Source: Paenibacillus pinihumi DSM 23905 = JCM 16419 (lineage in GTDB: Bacteria; Bacillota; Bacilli; Paenibacillales; Paenibacillaceae). From it: a stretch of DNA of 64,000 nt. The notes under the pieces were generated by a model. The model was not told the DNA's origin. It saw only the letters and a program-made list of their open reading frames with translations, and did no database searches. The number at the start of each line of letters is the position of its first letter. Within the stretch, counting starts at the first letter, position 1. The stretch is taken from the NCBI RefSeq assembly GCF_000422505.1, contig NZ_AULX01000028.1:55622-119621 (forward strand). Reading direction: 5' to 3'. A program made the position numbers and the translations under genes. This document shows, in pieces, positions 51,760-60,136 of the stretch.

Positions 51760-53472
51760 TTACTTCATGCTGTCCAATGCTTCAATTGCATAATTTAATT
51801 CGACATCCTGTCCGTCGATATATTTTTGCTTGAAGGTTTGCTCATTGAGCGGTACTTTGACATCAGGGGCTACCCCGCCTTGCCCGCTATAATTGCTGTC
51901 TACCTGAATCGTTTGGCTGTAGTTCAGCGATCTCCCGTCCGGGAACTGCAAAATATAGCCTTCCGGCATTTCAAATTCGATGGGAACCGACAACAGCCCG
52001 AAGGAAGCGGCCGTTGATGTAAAACCGACAACTTTCACGCGCGGCAACCCTTTTAAAACCAATGGAACTCCTTCTCCCGAACTGGCTGTTCTGCTGTTGA
52101 TCAGGACTGCAATTTTACCTGCGAAGTTGACAGGAGCCGACGGGTTGACAAATGTCGTCTCCGGCTGGTTCAATTCAAAGTCGCCTGTCATTCGGTTGTA
52201 GTAACTGGCATATTCATAAAAATTCTTTTCACCCACGAAGTATTCTAAAAACTTGGCTGCCAGCTGATCCTCACCGCCCGGATTGTCCCGAAGATCAATA
52301 ATAATTCCCTTGGCTTGCTGAAAGAATTTCAGTTCCCTTTCGACTGTCTGTCCCGGTCCCGAAAAGATCTCCTCCGCCAGGAAATGTCTGATTTTCATAT
52401 AACCGTAGCCGTTGTCCAGCAGCTTTGCTTCAAATGGAGGATCTTCTTTTTTCAGCTTGGGTCTTGTCAGCTTCAATGTCTCAAACTGATCGTCATAAGC
52501 CGTTAGCTGTGCTTTCCTAATTTCCTGCTCGCCGTTATTTTTGAATTCTACCTGCACCGTCTGGCCAATCGCACCCCTTACCATAAACCGCCCCTGATTA
52601 ATCCGTTTGACCTCATCTGTCGCAGATGGAGTCTCGCTCCAGGTCGCTTGATCAAGGGCTGCCTGCGCGGACTGGCTATTCCATGTCACAAGTTCTGCGC
52701 CTGTCTTGATGCCGCTTTTGTCGGCAGGCGAATCCTTCAATACGAGTGTCACCAGGATCTTGCCGTCATCCAATTGGGCCGCACTCAGTCCGAAGCCGCC
52801 TCCGGCTTCTTCTTTGAATACTTCATTGCCGTCAAAAAGCTGCTCATTGACAATCCGGATATGTCCGTCACGGAATGCGTACAGGTAGTCACGGAGCGTT
52901 TTATAATACAGTGTCTTATCCTGCTCTTTCTCCGCTTTTTCAAATATTGGCTTGTACTGCTTCTCGAGCTGTTCCCAGTCTACTTTCTTCCATACCCCAA
53001 ACGGATACTCCCTGGACAATCTGTCGTTCATTTCCGTGAATGCCCCGGTATAGCTCATTCCGCTGAGTTTGCTCACAGGGTTATAGCGCATCTCTCCTGC
53101 ATACATTAATGCCATTACAATGGGGACCAGGCCGCAAGCGCATAATGCGGCGACCGCCACGGCAAGCTTGGGACCGCGTCTGGCAGTAACTGGCTTGGAT
53201 GGACGGAACGCATAAAATGTAAATTTCCATGTACAAATGAATATGACTGCTGTCAAACCGTAGAGAACCAGGGACGGCAGCGAAAAATCACCGTACACCA
53301 TACTGCCTGCAGCTAACAGAATCCCCACCCCCGGCAAAAATCCAAACCATCTATAGCGCTTCCTTACGGGCAGTGCACATCCAACCAGGATGACCACAAT
53401 CAGCACGCAAAGCAGCATCGTAAAAACGGTAAGCCACTTAAACGAATCCAATACTTCCACGACTACGTTCAT
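51760..53472 (-). CDS. Membrane-embedded S41 family peptidase
   Basis: 570 residues. Four hydrophobic helices in the first 130 residues, then an extracytoplasmic part with an N-terminal helical domain, a PDZ-like segment (about 215-300, LKDSPADKSGIKTGAELVTW) and the S41 core (about 345-555) with IIDLRDNPGG and SRTASSGEGVPLVLKG (catalytic Ser). Unlike CtpA, there is a polytopic membrane domain and no peptidoglycan-binding repeat. A hairpin without T-run lies right after the stop (51736-51758). Substrate unknown. Confidence 0.8.
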   Translation of the reverse strand: MNVVVEVLDSFKWLTVFTMLLCVLIVVILVGCALPVRKRYRWFGFLPGVGILLAAGSMVYGDFSLPSLVLYGLTAVIFICTWKFTFYAFRPSKPVTARRGPKLAVAVAALCACGLVPIVMALMYAGEMRYNPVSKLSGMSYTGAFTEMNDRLSREYPFGVWKKVDWEQLEKQYKPIFEKAEKEQDKTLYYKTLRDYLYAFRDGHIRIVNEQLFDGNEVFKEEAGGGFGLSAAQLDDGKILVTLVLKDSPADKSGIKTGAELVTWNSQSAQAALDQATWSETPSATDEVKRINQGRFMVRGAIGQTVQVEFKNNGEQEIRKAQLTAYDDQFETLKLTRPKLKKEDPPFEAKLLDNGYGYMKIRHFLAEEIFSGPGQTVERELKFFQQAKGIIIDLRDNPGGEDQLAAKFLEYFVGEKNFYEYASYYNRMTGDFELNQPETTFVNPSAPVNFAGKIAVLINSRTASSGEGVPLVLKGLPRVKVVGFTSTAASFGLLSVPIEFEMPEGYILQFPDGRSLNYSQTIQVDSNYSGQGGVAPDVKVPLNEQTFKQKYIDGQDVELNYAIEALDSMK

Positions 53473-53564
53473 CTTGAGTGCCTCCAGCCTCGTATGTTAG
53501 ATCTGTGTTTTACTCAGATTATTGCAAAATTATGAACGGAGCATGAACTATTGAAACTTCGCAA

Positions 53565-53599
53565 CAAAAAAAGGCCAAAGCCGGAATTCCGGTTAGCCT
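53565..53599 (-). terminator. Terminator of histidine kinase operon
   Basis: Reading leftward, AGGCTAACCGG-AATT-CCGGCTTTGGCCT (53599-53572) with a TTTTTTT tract at 53565-53571. Confidence 0.8.
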
Positions 53600-53629
53600 G
53601 TTTTGCCAAACTTGGTTTTCATAATTCGT

Positions 53630-54997
53630 TCAGCCGGCAGGAAATACTTTAGGCAGCCTGACAATAAAGGTTGTTCCCTCTCCAAGGGCGCTCTTGACCT
53701 CAATGCTGCCATGATGGAGAGCAATAATCTTTTTCACAATTGCCAGCCCCAATCCGCTCCCGTTAATGCTGCGGTCACGCGACCGGTCCGTCTTGTAGAA
53801 ACGGTCGAATACATGCTTCTGATCTTCTTCCGCAATACCGATCCCGGAATCAGTAATGGAAATGATGTAATCGGATGAATTAAAGCTGATATCAATCAAA
53901 ATCTGTCCGCCATCCGGTGTGAATTTAATGCTGTTGCCAATCAAATTCATCCATACCTGGCTTAATAGATCCGTATCAGCCTGTATCTTGAGGGCAGGGG
54001 GCGACCACAGGTCAATATGAATATCTTTTGTAATACATAACGGTTCACACACGACCATGGTCTGTCTGATCTGCTCATCAAGGTTGAAGGTTTGCAGCTC
54101 GAAAGGATGCTGCTGGATGTCCAGGGAAGCCAATTTAAGCAAGTTGTCACTAAGCCTGGACAACCGCTCGCTCTCTTTAAGGATAATATCCAAGTAATAA
54201 TTCCGCTTCTCATCAGAGACCAAATGGCTCAGCTTGAGTGCTTTGGCAAAGCCTGAGATCGATGTCAGCGGCGACTGGATTTCATGAGAGACATTGGACA
54301 CAAAATCCTGCCGCATCTGCTCCAGCTGCTTCAGCTCGCTGGCCATCTCATTGAAACTTTGTGCCAGAGTGCCAAATTCATCCTTGCGCTTCATTTGCAG
54401 CACAACATCAAAATCCCCTTTACCCAACCGCTTGGTTGCCTTGGTCATCATCTTCAGCGGCTTAACCAGGTACCTTGCAGCAATAAGAATGCCCAGACTT
54501 CCAATTCCGAGTACGAGAGCAAGTATAGTGAAAAACAACCTCGTAATCGTATGTTCATTTTTGCCGGACGGCTTCAAAAACAGAGCGTAGGACTCCCCTT
54601 TATACTGAAAAGGCAAGCCTCCAAACATGACTTCACTGCTGTTCTCCGACCAATAGGGTTCTCCGGACAGTACCTGTCTTACGTGCTCAGGCAATATTTG
54701 CTCCCCTTTTTTATCAATCTCCCAACCGTAAACATCCACTTCGCCATCCGTTTTGTAAATCCGTGCCGGGTAGGACAGAAGCTTCACAATATTCATTATG
54801 AATGATTTCCGGTCCTGATCAGGCGTCTGCTGATATACACGAATCATATCCTCTGCCGCAGTTGTCATTTCCTTGATTTGAATGTCCTTTAATTCCTTCT
54901 CAAAAATCATAATGCTGATCAGGAAAGCAGACACCAGAGCAACAATGATAACGGCCAAAAAAGTAAGGACAACGCGGACATACAGAGTTCTGATCAT
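53630..54997 (-). CDS. Sensor histidine kinase (HAMP, HisKA, HATPase)
   Basis: 455 residues. TM1 (about 9-30), an extracytoplasmic sensor (about 31-160), TM2 (about 165-187), HAMP (about 188-240), HisKA with H-box FVSNVSHEIQSPLTSI (phospho-His about 254), and HATPase_c with GNSIKFT (N-box), DSGIGI (G1), FDRFYKTD (F) and GSGLGLAI (G2). Coupled to the response regulator by a 4-nt overlap. The H-box wording is like HssS-type heme sensors, but no HrtAB genes are adjacent, so the signal is open. Confidence 0.92.
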   Translation of the reverse strand: MIRTLYVRVVLTFLAVIIVALVSAFLISIMIFEKELKDIQIKEMTTAAEDMIRVYQQTPDQDRKSFIMNIVKLLSYPARIYKTDGEVDVYGWEIDKKGEQILPEHVRQVLSGEPYWSENSSEVMFGGLPFQYKGESYALFLKPSGKNEHTITRLFFTILALVLGIGSLGILIAARYLVKPLKMMTKATKRLGKGDFDVVLQMKRKDEFGTLAQSFNEMASELKQLEQMRQDFVSNVSHEIQSPLTSISGFAKALKLSHLVSDEKRNYYLDIILKESERLSRLSDNLLKLASLDIQQHPFELQTFNLDEQIRQTMVVCEPLCITKDIHIDLWSPPALKIQADTDLLSQVWMNLIGNSIKFTPDGGQILIDISFNSSDYIISITDSGIGIAEEDQKHVFDRFYKTDRSRDRSINGSGLGLAIVKKIIALHHGSIEVKSALGEGTTFIVRLPKVFPAG

Positions 54998-55671
54998 GCT
55001 TTCACCACAAGCCGGTAGCCCAGGCTCCTGGCCGTCTCAATCTGGAAATAGGAGGCATCGTCGGCGAATCGTTCCCGCAGCCTTTTGATATGGACATCAA
55101 CAGTCCGGTCATCCCCCTCATAATCAACTCCCCAAATCTGCACAATCAACTGCTCCCTTGTAAAAATCTGTCCCTGATGGCTCGCAAGCTTGAACAGCAA
55201 TTCAAATTCTTTAAGCGGCAGAGCCAGTTCCTCTCCATCCCGCAGCAATTTGAAGGTACTACGATTCAGCTCCAATCTGCCAATCTTTACACTTTGAGAT
55301 GATGAGATCCGGTAACGCTTCATCAAAGCTTTGACGCGCATGACCAGTTCCATCGGATCAAAGGGCTTTGTCAGGTAGTCGTCTGTCCCGAGTTGAAAGC
55401 CCTTTACCTTTTGCCCGGATTCCCCTTTGGCCGTTACCATCAGCAGCGGCATGTCCGGATAGCGGTTGCGAATTTCCCGGCACAGGTCCCAGCCGTCCAT
55501 ATGCGGCATCATAATGTCGAGTATGACCAGATCGATTGAAGTATTCCCCATCACGGACAGTGCCTCGACACCGTTTGGAGATTCCACAATTTCAAAGCCT
55601 TCATTTTGCAAAAAAAGAGCGATCAATTCACGGATATGCGCATCGTCATCCACAATTAAAATTTTGGCCAT
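54994..55671 (-). CDS. OmpR-family response regulator
   Basis: 225 residues. Receiver domain (1-120) with acidic pocket DDD, phospho-Asp in VILDIMMPHMDG (about 52), the conserved Thr in MVTAKG and Lys in TKPFDP. A winged helix (about 130-225, DRTVDVHIKRLRERF) follows. ATG 55671 has AAGGGGTG at 55683-55690; the longer frame is not supported. Confidence 0.93.
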   Translation of the reverse strand: MAKILIVDDDAHIRELIALFLQNEGFEIVESPNGVEALSVMGNTSIDLVILDIMMPHMDGWDLCREIRNRYPDMPLLMVTAKGESGQKVKGFQLGTDDYLTKPFDPMELVMRVKALMKRYRISSSQSVKIGRLELNRSTFKLLRDGEELALPLKEFELLFKLASHQGQIFTREQLIVQIWGVDYEGDDRTVDVHIKRLRERFADDASYFQIETARSLGYRLVVKA

Positions 55672-55746
55672 ATGGTATTGCACCCCTTCGAAAACTCGCT
55701 TGTATGTATTAGAGACTGCCTCAAGCTCGTACAGGTACAGCAGCTT

Positions 55747-55776
55747 AAAAAAAGACTGCAAGGGAACTCCCCTGCA
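55747..55776 (-). terminator. Terminator of purU
   Basis: Reading leftward, CTGCAGGGG-AGTT-CCCTTGCAG (55776-55756, one mismatch) followed by TCTTTTTTT. It separates purU from the downstream two-component operon. Confidence 0.85.
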
Positions 55777-55787
55777 GCCTTGTTCGA

Positions 55788-56663
55788 CTAGTTAAAAACG
55801 ACAGTTTTGTTCTGATGGACAATCACTCTGTCTTCAATATGCCATTTCACAGCACGGGCAAGCACAATTCTTTCAATTGTCCGGCCAATCCGTTTCAAAT
55901 TCTCTACATTGTCACGGTGGCTTACACGTTGAACGTCCTGCTCAATGATTGGTCCGCCATCGAGTTCCTCCGTTACATAGTGCGCGGTAGCCCCGATAAT
56001 TTTCACCCCGCGTTTGTAAGCTTGAGCATAAGGGCTGCCCCCGATGAATGCCGGAAGGAAAGAATGGTGAATATTAATAATACGGTTAGGGAAATGCTCA
56101 ATAAATTTCGGCGGAATAATTTGCATATAGCGTGCCAATACAATAAGGTCCGCTTTGTCGCCAACAATCTCCAGATGCTTCTTCTCAACTTCAGCCTTTG
56201 TTTCCGGAGTTACCGGAACATGGTGATATGGAATGCCGAAGGACTCCACTACTTCGCGCATATCATTGTGGTTGCTGATTACCATCGCAATATCGGCATC
56301 CAGATCGCCGGCTTTCCACTGCCACAACAGCTCAAGCAGGCAGTGATCTTCCTTGGATACAAAGATCGCAAGGCGTTTTTTGCGGCTGGCACGGAATGTG
56401 TGCCATTTCATATCGAAACGGTCTGCAACACGGGTGAAGTCCTCCTGCAGAACCGGAAGCTCCTTGTCCATATTATTCAGCTCAAATTCGAACCGGATAA
56501 AGAACATGCCGCCCTCAGGGTCCATTGTATATTGGTCCGATTGAATAATATTAGCGCCATGCTCGTATAAAAACTGAGATACCGCGGCCACAATACCCGG
56601 ACGGTCCGGACAGGAAATTAGCATGCGTGCCCGATTATTTTTATATTGCTGCAACTGCGTCAT
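55788..56663 (-). CDS. purU: Formyltetrahydrofolate deformylase
   Basis: Hydrolyses 10-formyltetrahydrofolate to formate and tetrahydrofolate. 291 residues. An N-terminal ACT domain (MLISCPDRPGIVAAVSQFLY, about 13-90) is followed by a formyltransferase-like domain with NIHHSFLPAFIG (catalytic Asn/His) and GATAHYVTEELDGGPIIEQ (catalytic Asp). Monocistronic with its own terminator. Confidence 0.94.
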   Translation of the reverse strand: MTQLQQYKNNRARMLISCPDRPGIVAAVSQFLYEHGANIIQSDQYTMDPEGGMFFIRFEFELNNMDKELPVLQEDFTRVADRFDMKWHTFRASRKKRLAIFVSKEDHCLLELLWQWKAGDLDADIAMVISNHNDMREVVESFGIPYHHVPVTPETKAEVEKKHLEIVGDKADLIVLARYMQIIPPKFIEHFPNRIINIHHSFLPAFIGGSPYAQAYKRGVKIIGATAHYVTEELDGGPIIEQDVQRVSHRDNVENLKRIGRTIERIVLARAVKWHIEDRVIVHQNKTVVFN

Positions 56664-56703
56664 TCGAATAGTTCCCCCATTGCTATTGTTCTCTTACAAA
56701 ATT

Positions 56704-57831
56704 CTATGCTTCCACCAGCAGGGACTTGCCTGCGAACCAGGCGGTAATCCGCTGGTTGATTTCTTCTTCATTGAGGTCAGGCAGCACCTTGTGCTCCGCA
56801 ACAAGATCATACAGCCTGTCCATCGGTTCACGCGGATCAGCCTTTCTGGCCTTCGCATCGCTTTTGATGATATCCCAGGTTCCCAATACGTAGGTACGCG
56901 CATCAATCTCTTCCTTGCCGAAGAAATGATGCAGACGCTCTACATGATCAAAGAAAGAATCACCAAAGCGTTCCATGGCATTGCCTCGCAGCAGGGCGAT
57001 TTCGGTCTCATACATTGGACGCTGGGATTTGCTTTCCTTGCCGATCCATGGTGTCTCCAGAATAAACGGTCTGCCGGCAAGCAGCTCATGGTGTACGACA
57101 TTTTTAATTGTATTGTGGCCGAGCCAGCCTGCACCAATCGGAGCGTGACGGTCCTTGGCCGCGCCGAGCGGGTTCTTGGAATCGTTGATGTGTACAACAG
57201 CAACACGATCCAGCCCCACAATCTGATCGAAGCGCTGCAGTACGCCGTCAAGATCATTGGTCAAATCATAGCCCGCATCATGCATATGGCAAGTATCCAT
57301 ACATATAGTCAGACGTTCATTATCACGCACCTTGTCAATAATCGCGGCAATTTCCTCGAAGCTGCGGCCAATCTCGGTTCCTTTGCCAGCCATCGTCTCA
57401 AGTGCAATATTGACATTTGTTTCCTTGGTGCCTTCCAGCACTTCATTAAGCCCTTCGGCAATTCTGGCAATTCCATATTCCGCGTCCTTGTCTGTATATG
57501 CGCCTGGATGAAGGACAATATTGCGTACACCAATCTTATCGGTACGGCGGATTTCCTCTTGCAAAAACCGGACAGCCAGCTCAAACGTATCTTCCTTGTA
57601 TGAGCCAAGATTTACGATATATGGGGCATGGACGACAATCTCGTCGATCCCGCTCTGTTTCATAACTTCCTTGCCTTCATTGATATATAAATCCTCAATC
57701 GGTTTGCGTCTTGTATTTTGCGGCGCGCCCGTATAGATCATGAAAGAGCTTGAGCCGTAGGATACAGCTTCATTAGCAGCCGTTAGCAAGCCTTTGTCGG
57801 AAAAAGAAACGTGAGAGCCGATCTTTAACAT
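56704..57831 (-). CDS. nfo: Deoxyribonuclease IV (endonuclease IV) with C-terminal extension
   Basis: Apurinic/apyrimidinic endonuclease, TIM barrel with three zincs. [81 protein letters not shown] and [11 protein letters not shown] are the family motifs. The 375-residue length exceeds the usual 280 or so; the last 90-95 residues (from about [15 protein letters not shown]) are an additional helical, charged domain. GGAGAG precedes the ATG. The gene is the last chromosomal gene before the prophage. Confidence 0.93.
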   Translation of the reverse strand: MLKIGSHVSFSDKGLLTAANEAVSYGSSSFMIYTGAPQNTRRKPIEDLYINEGKEVMKQSGIDEIVVHAPYIVNLGSYKEDTFELAVRFLQEEIRRTDKIGVRNIVLHPGAYTDKDAEYGIARIAEGLNEVLEGTKETNVNIALETMAGKGTEIGRSFEEIAAIIDKVRDNERLTICMDTCHMHDAGYDLTNDLDGVLQRFDQIVGLDRVAVVHINDSKNPLGAAKDRHAPIGAGWLGHNTIKNVVHHELLAGRPFILETPWIGKESKSQRPMYETEIALLRGNAMERFGDSFFDHVERLHHFFGKEEIDARTYVLGTWDIIKSDAKARKADPREPMDRLYDLVAEHKVLPDLNEEEINQRITAWFAGKSLLVEA

Positions 57832-58162
57832 GGTAACATCTCTCCTTTGGAATATAAGCAGTTTTTGAATTCATGCTTCTATCCAGCATATCCATCACAG
57901 CAAGCGGTTCATATGCTGTACTTGTCCCTCCTATTTTACAGGTAATATCGAAATAAATCTAGTAATGCTCAAAGTCTGCATCAATGGGTTTTAACGGTAA
58001 AAATAGAGGTAAAAACGTAATTAATCAGGATATTGTGGTATTAAGAGGTATAGAAGTGGGGCTAAGTTTGGGGCTACTTTTAATAAAAAAAATCGCGGGT
58101 AGGCGAGAGAAATGAGCCGCGGGGATAACTCCCTTACGGCTCATTTTACGTAATCCTTAATC
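57832..58162. other. Junction between nfo and prophage
   Basis: Holds the nfo promoter region and then AT-rich DNA with a GGGGCTA-AGTTT-GGGGCTA direct repeat (about 58055-58075). A hairpin ATGAGCCG (58112-58119) with CGGCTCAT (58137-58144) follows. No gene. A prophage attachment site is expected somewhere here but cannot be recognised without the other end. Confidence 0.45.
58112..58147. terminator. Hairpin after small winged-helix gene
   Basis: ATGAGCCG with CGGCTCAT, 8-bp stem, 17-nt loop. The plus strand ends TTTT; the minus strand ends TTTCTCT just after the winged-helix gene stop. Confidence 0.5.
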
Positions 58163-58390
58163 TTACTTTCCAAATTTAAATTCCCACGGCTGAATGACCC
58201 TCATCCGATTATGTTGATCCGAATCCCATTGGATAAACTGCTTATCGGCAAGCTGCCGAAGAATATACTTAATCTCTCCAGTCTGTTTGCCGGTCTTTAT
58301 GCAAAGTTCATGAATTGAGGGCGGCCTATTCCGAGCAACTATGAAATTGTAGCAGATCCGCAACACTTTACGATCAATATCCCTTAGCAT
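58163..58390 (-). CDS. Small winged-helix protein, LexA N-domain-like
   Basis: 75 residues. IDRKVLRICYNFIVARNRPPS, IHELCIKTG and IKYILRQLADKQFIQWD read like the LexA DNA-binding domain pattern (RPPSIxEL) without the protease half. ATG 58390 has GGGGTGAG 5 nt upstream; a GTG at 58399 is possible. Position at the prophage edge suggests a phage or accessory regulator. Function inferred from the fold only. Confidence 0.65.
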   Translation of the reverse strand: MLRDIDRKVLRICYNFIVARNRPPSIHELCIKTGKQTGEIKYILRQLADKQFIQWDSDQHNRMRVIQPWEFKFGK

Positions 58391-58448
58391 CGAACTCACC
58401 CCAAAAACATTATAGAAAATATATGTTCGTGTTTCAATGCAGTATAAA

Positions 58449-58474
58449 AGCCCCTGACGGCAAGATCAGGGGCT
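58449..58474 (-). terminator. Minus-strand terminator upstream of winged-helix gene
   Basis: AGCCCCTGA (58449-58457) with TCAGGGGCT (58466-58474), perfect 9 bp, with TTTTATAC following on the minus strand. It would stop transcripts coming leftward from the phage lysis genes. Confidence 0.65.
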
Positions 58475-58598
58475 AAAAATGTACCTCGCAGTAACCAATT
58501 GCTAAGGTATTTTTAGAATATCAAACATCTATATGTAATTCAATATTAACTAATAATTCAATGCTAAATTTAAACAAAACCATTGATAAATGATACCA

Positions 58599-58616
58599 TA
58601 TATGATATCATATAAT
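58599..58616 (+). promoter_or_regulatory. hicAB promoter -10 with 16-bp palindromic operator
   Basis: TATATGATATCATATA (58599-58614) is a perfect palindrome overlapping a TATAAT -10 box (58611-58616). The HicA start is 18 nt downstream of the -10 box. It is a likely site for autorepression by the HicB DNA-binding domain. Confidence 0.6.
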
Positions 58617-58633
58617 TAGAAAGGAGGTTGAGA

Positions 58634-58858
58634 ATGGCAAGGGTCGAAAAACTCATTGATAAGATGAGAAACCGCCCGAATGGAATAGCCTTCACGGAAG
58701 CAGCTAAAGTGCTTGAAGCTCACGGTTACAAAAACGTGAGGCAGAACGGAAGCCACTGCCAGTTTCGCAATAACGCTGGAGACGTTATAACGATAAAGAA
58801 GGATACACCACTCAAGGCGGTCTACGTAAAGGATGTACTTAACAGAATCGGGGGTTAG
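58634..58858 (+). CDS. hicA: HicA-family mRNA interferase toxin
   Basis: 74 residues, the usual HicA size. A dsRBD-like fold with catalytic His in NGSHCQF (about residue 38) and the typical ending IKKDTPLKAVYVKDVLNRIG. ATG 58634 has AAAGGAGG at 58620-58627. Paired with hicB 53 nt downstream. The toxin cleaves mRNA; HicB neutralises it. Located in a prophage, so a role in maintenance or anti-phage defence is plausible. Confidence 0.88.
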   Translation: MARVEKLIDKMRNRPNGIAFTEAAKVLEAHGYKNVRQNGSHCQFRNNAGDVITIKKDTPLKAVYVKDVLNRIGG

Positions 58859-58911
58859 CCCCCGGTTCCCCGTACTCCTACATTATATCACACTGACCCT
58901 TGCTTTAATTC

Positions 58912-59256
58912 ATGGAACATGACCTAAGTTATTACATGTCACTCCCGTACACGCTTATTATTAAAGAGATCCACGACGAGAGTGGCAAATACTTCTACGG
59001 CACCTATGCCGAGCTTGATGGCTGCCAAAGTACCGGTGATGACGTTGCGGAGCTGCTGGAAAATATGAATGAAGCCCGCTCCGGATGGCTGGAAGTAAAA
59101 TTAGAGCATGGCGACCCGATCCCGGAACCTAAAGATGATTATAGCGGAAAGATCCTTTTGCGAATTCCGAAATCCCTGCATCAACAGTTGGCCGTTAAAG
59201 CAGATCTTGAAGGCATATCCTTGAATCAATATATGCTGTATAAACTGAGCAAGTAG
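58912..59256 (+). CDS. hicB: HicB-family antitoxin
   Basis: 114 residues. N-terminal RNase H-like HicB fold (YFYGTYAELDGCQSTGDDVA, ELLENMNEARSGWLE) and a C-terminal ribbon-helix-helix (ILLRIPKSLHQQLAVKADLE, GISLNQYMLYKL). It binds HicA and the promoter. No good ribosome binding site is seen before ATG 58912, so translation may depend on hicA. The stop is only 20 nt before the first CRISPR repeat. Confidence 0.87.
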   Translation: MEHDLSYYMSLPYTLIIKEIHDESGKYFYGTYAELDGCQSTGDDVAELLENMNEARSGWLEVKLEHGDPIPEPKDDYSGKILLRIPKSLHQQLAVKADLEGISLNQYMLYKLSK

Positions 59257-59276
59257 TTCATGTTGATCTATTTCAT

Positions 59277-59471
59277 GTCGCACTCTATGTGAGTGCGTGG
59301 ATTGAAACTGATGAGAGAAGTATTAATGGGGCTTAAAAAAGGATATGCTCACCCGTTTTATGTTGAGCGGCTCAGGTCGCACTCCATGTGAGTGCGTGGA
59401 TTGAAACTCCAGTTCCTGAGCTCCCGCCCCTCCACCTTCGTCGCACTCCATGTGAGTGCGTGGATTGAAAC
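59277..59471 (+). CRISPR. Three-repeat CRISPR array, type I-C-like repeat, no cas genes
   Basis: Three 32-nt repeats at 59277-59308, 59376-59407 and 59440-59471. Repeats 2 and 3 are identical; repeat 1 has one T for C. Each has a 7-bp stem CGCACTC/GAGTGCG and ends ATTGAAAC, like type I-C repeats. Spacers are 67 nt (59309-59375) and 32 nt (59408-59439). No cas gene and almost no leader (20 nt after hicB). Confidence 0.9.
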
Positions 59472-59482
59472 TTTATAAAGTA

Positions 59483-60136
59483 TTATTTCACCTGCCGCGC
59501 CATGATAATCGTATTAAGCCAGGTCAACTCCGACAGCGTCAGATCTCCTTTAGAAGCTTTATCCAGCCAAGCCTTATCCCCGATTACCTTTTTATCCAGC
59601 AGCTGCTGCAACGCAGCGACCAGCATTTTTTGCTGCTCCCCTGTTAACTTCATATACTCATCCTCCTGAATTACATCATATTTGGTAAGCCCTTCCGACT
59701 TAATGATTGTCATAAGCTTTGCAGCATACTGCGGATCAGTTGCATACCCGCAGGCATAGAGAGCGGCAGCCTGCTCCTCCGGCGTTTTGGCAGCTCTTAC
59801 TCGCGCGTATCGGGTGTATGCAAAGAGCAGATCCTGATCCTTGTAAAAGTCATACAAGGTGTCGTAAACCCGAAATGCCGCCGTGATATTGACCGTCTTG
59901 CCGCCGTAAACTTCCCATGTGCCCTTATTAATGACCTTCCCCCGCCAATAGGCATTAGGCTTGCCGCTGCCTACCTTGATGCCGCCAAGGTTGTACCAGG
60001 GATGGATAATGCAGCCGGTCTCAAGGATGTTCTGGGCTAATCTCACCGATGGGAACATGGGCGACCCCTCAGCCCGCACGCGTTGGACGATTGGGGCCAG
60101 ATGTTGGATAAATGCCGGCCTAGACATCCTTGTCAT
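59483..60136 (-). CDS. Phage endolysin, FlgJ-like glucosaminidase
   Basis: 217 residues. Glucosaminidase domain (about 10-150) with catalytic Glu in RLAQNILETG, then YNLGGIKVGSG, AYWRGKVINKGTWEVYGG and FRVYDTLYDFYKDQDLLF. A C-terminal helical region (about 165-217) may be a wall-targeting or phage-specific tail. It cleaves peptidoglycan glycan chains for host lysis. ATG 60136 has GGAGG 8 nt upstream and overlaps the holin gene by 17 nt. The gene ends 11 nt after the CRISPR array. Confidence 0.85.
   Translation of the reverse strand: MTRMSRPAFIQHLAPIVQRVRAEGSPMFPSVRLAQNILETGCIIHPWYNLGGIKVGSGKPNAYWRGKVINKGTWEVYGGKTVNITAAFRVYDTLYDFYKDQDLLFAYTRYARVRAAKTPEEQAAALYACGYATDPQYAAKLMTIIKSEGLTKYDVIQEDEYMKLTGEQQKMLVAALQQLLDKKVIGDKAWLDKASKGDLTLSELTWLNTIIMARQVK

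Noticed and set aside
58055..58075. GGGGCTA direct repeat as prophage attachment core
   Set aside because: Too short and both copies lie side by side; the far prophage end is not available to confirm a duplicated core.
59101..59283. Minus-strand 60-codon frame over hicB end and first CRISPR repeat
   Set aside because: Antisense to hicB, without ribosome binding site; explained by hicB and the repeat.
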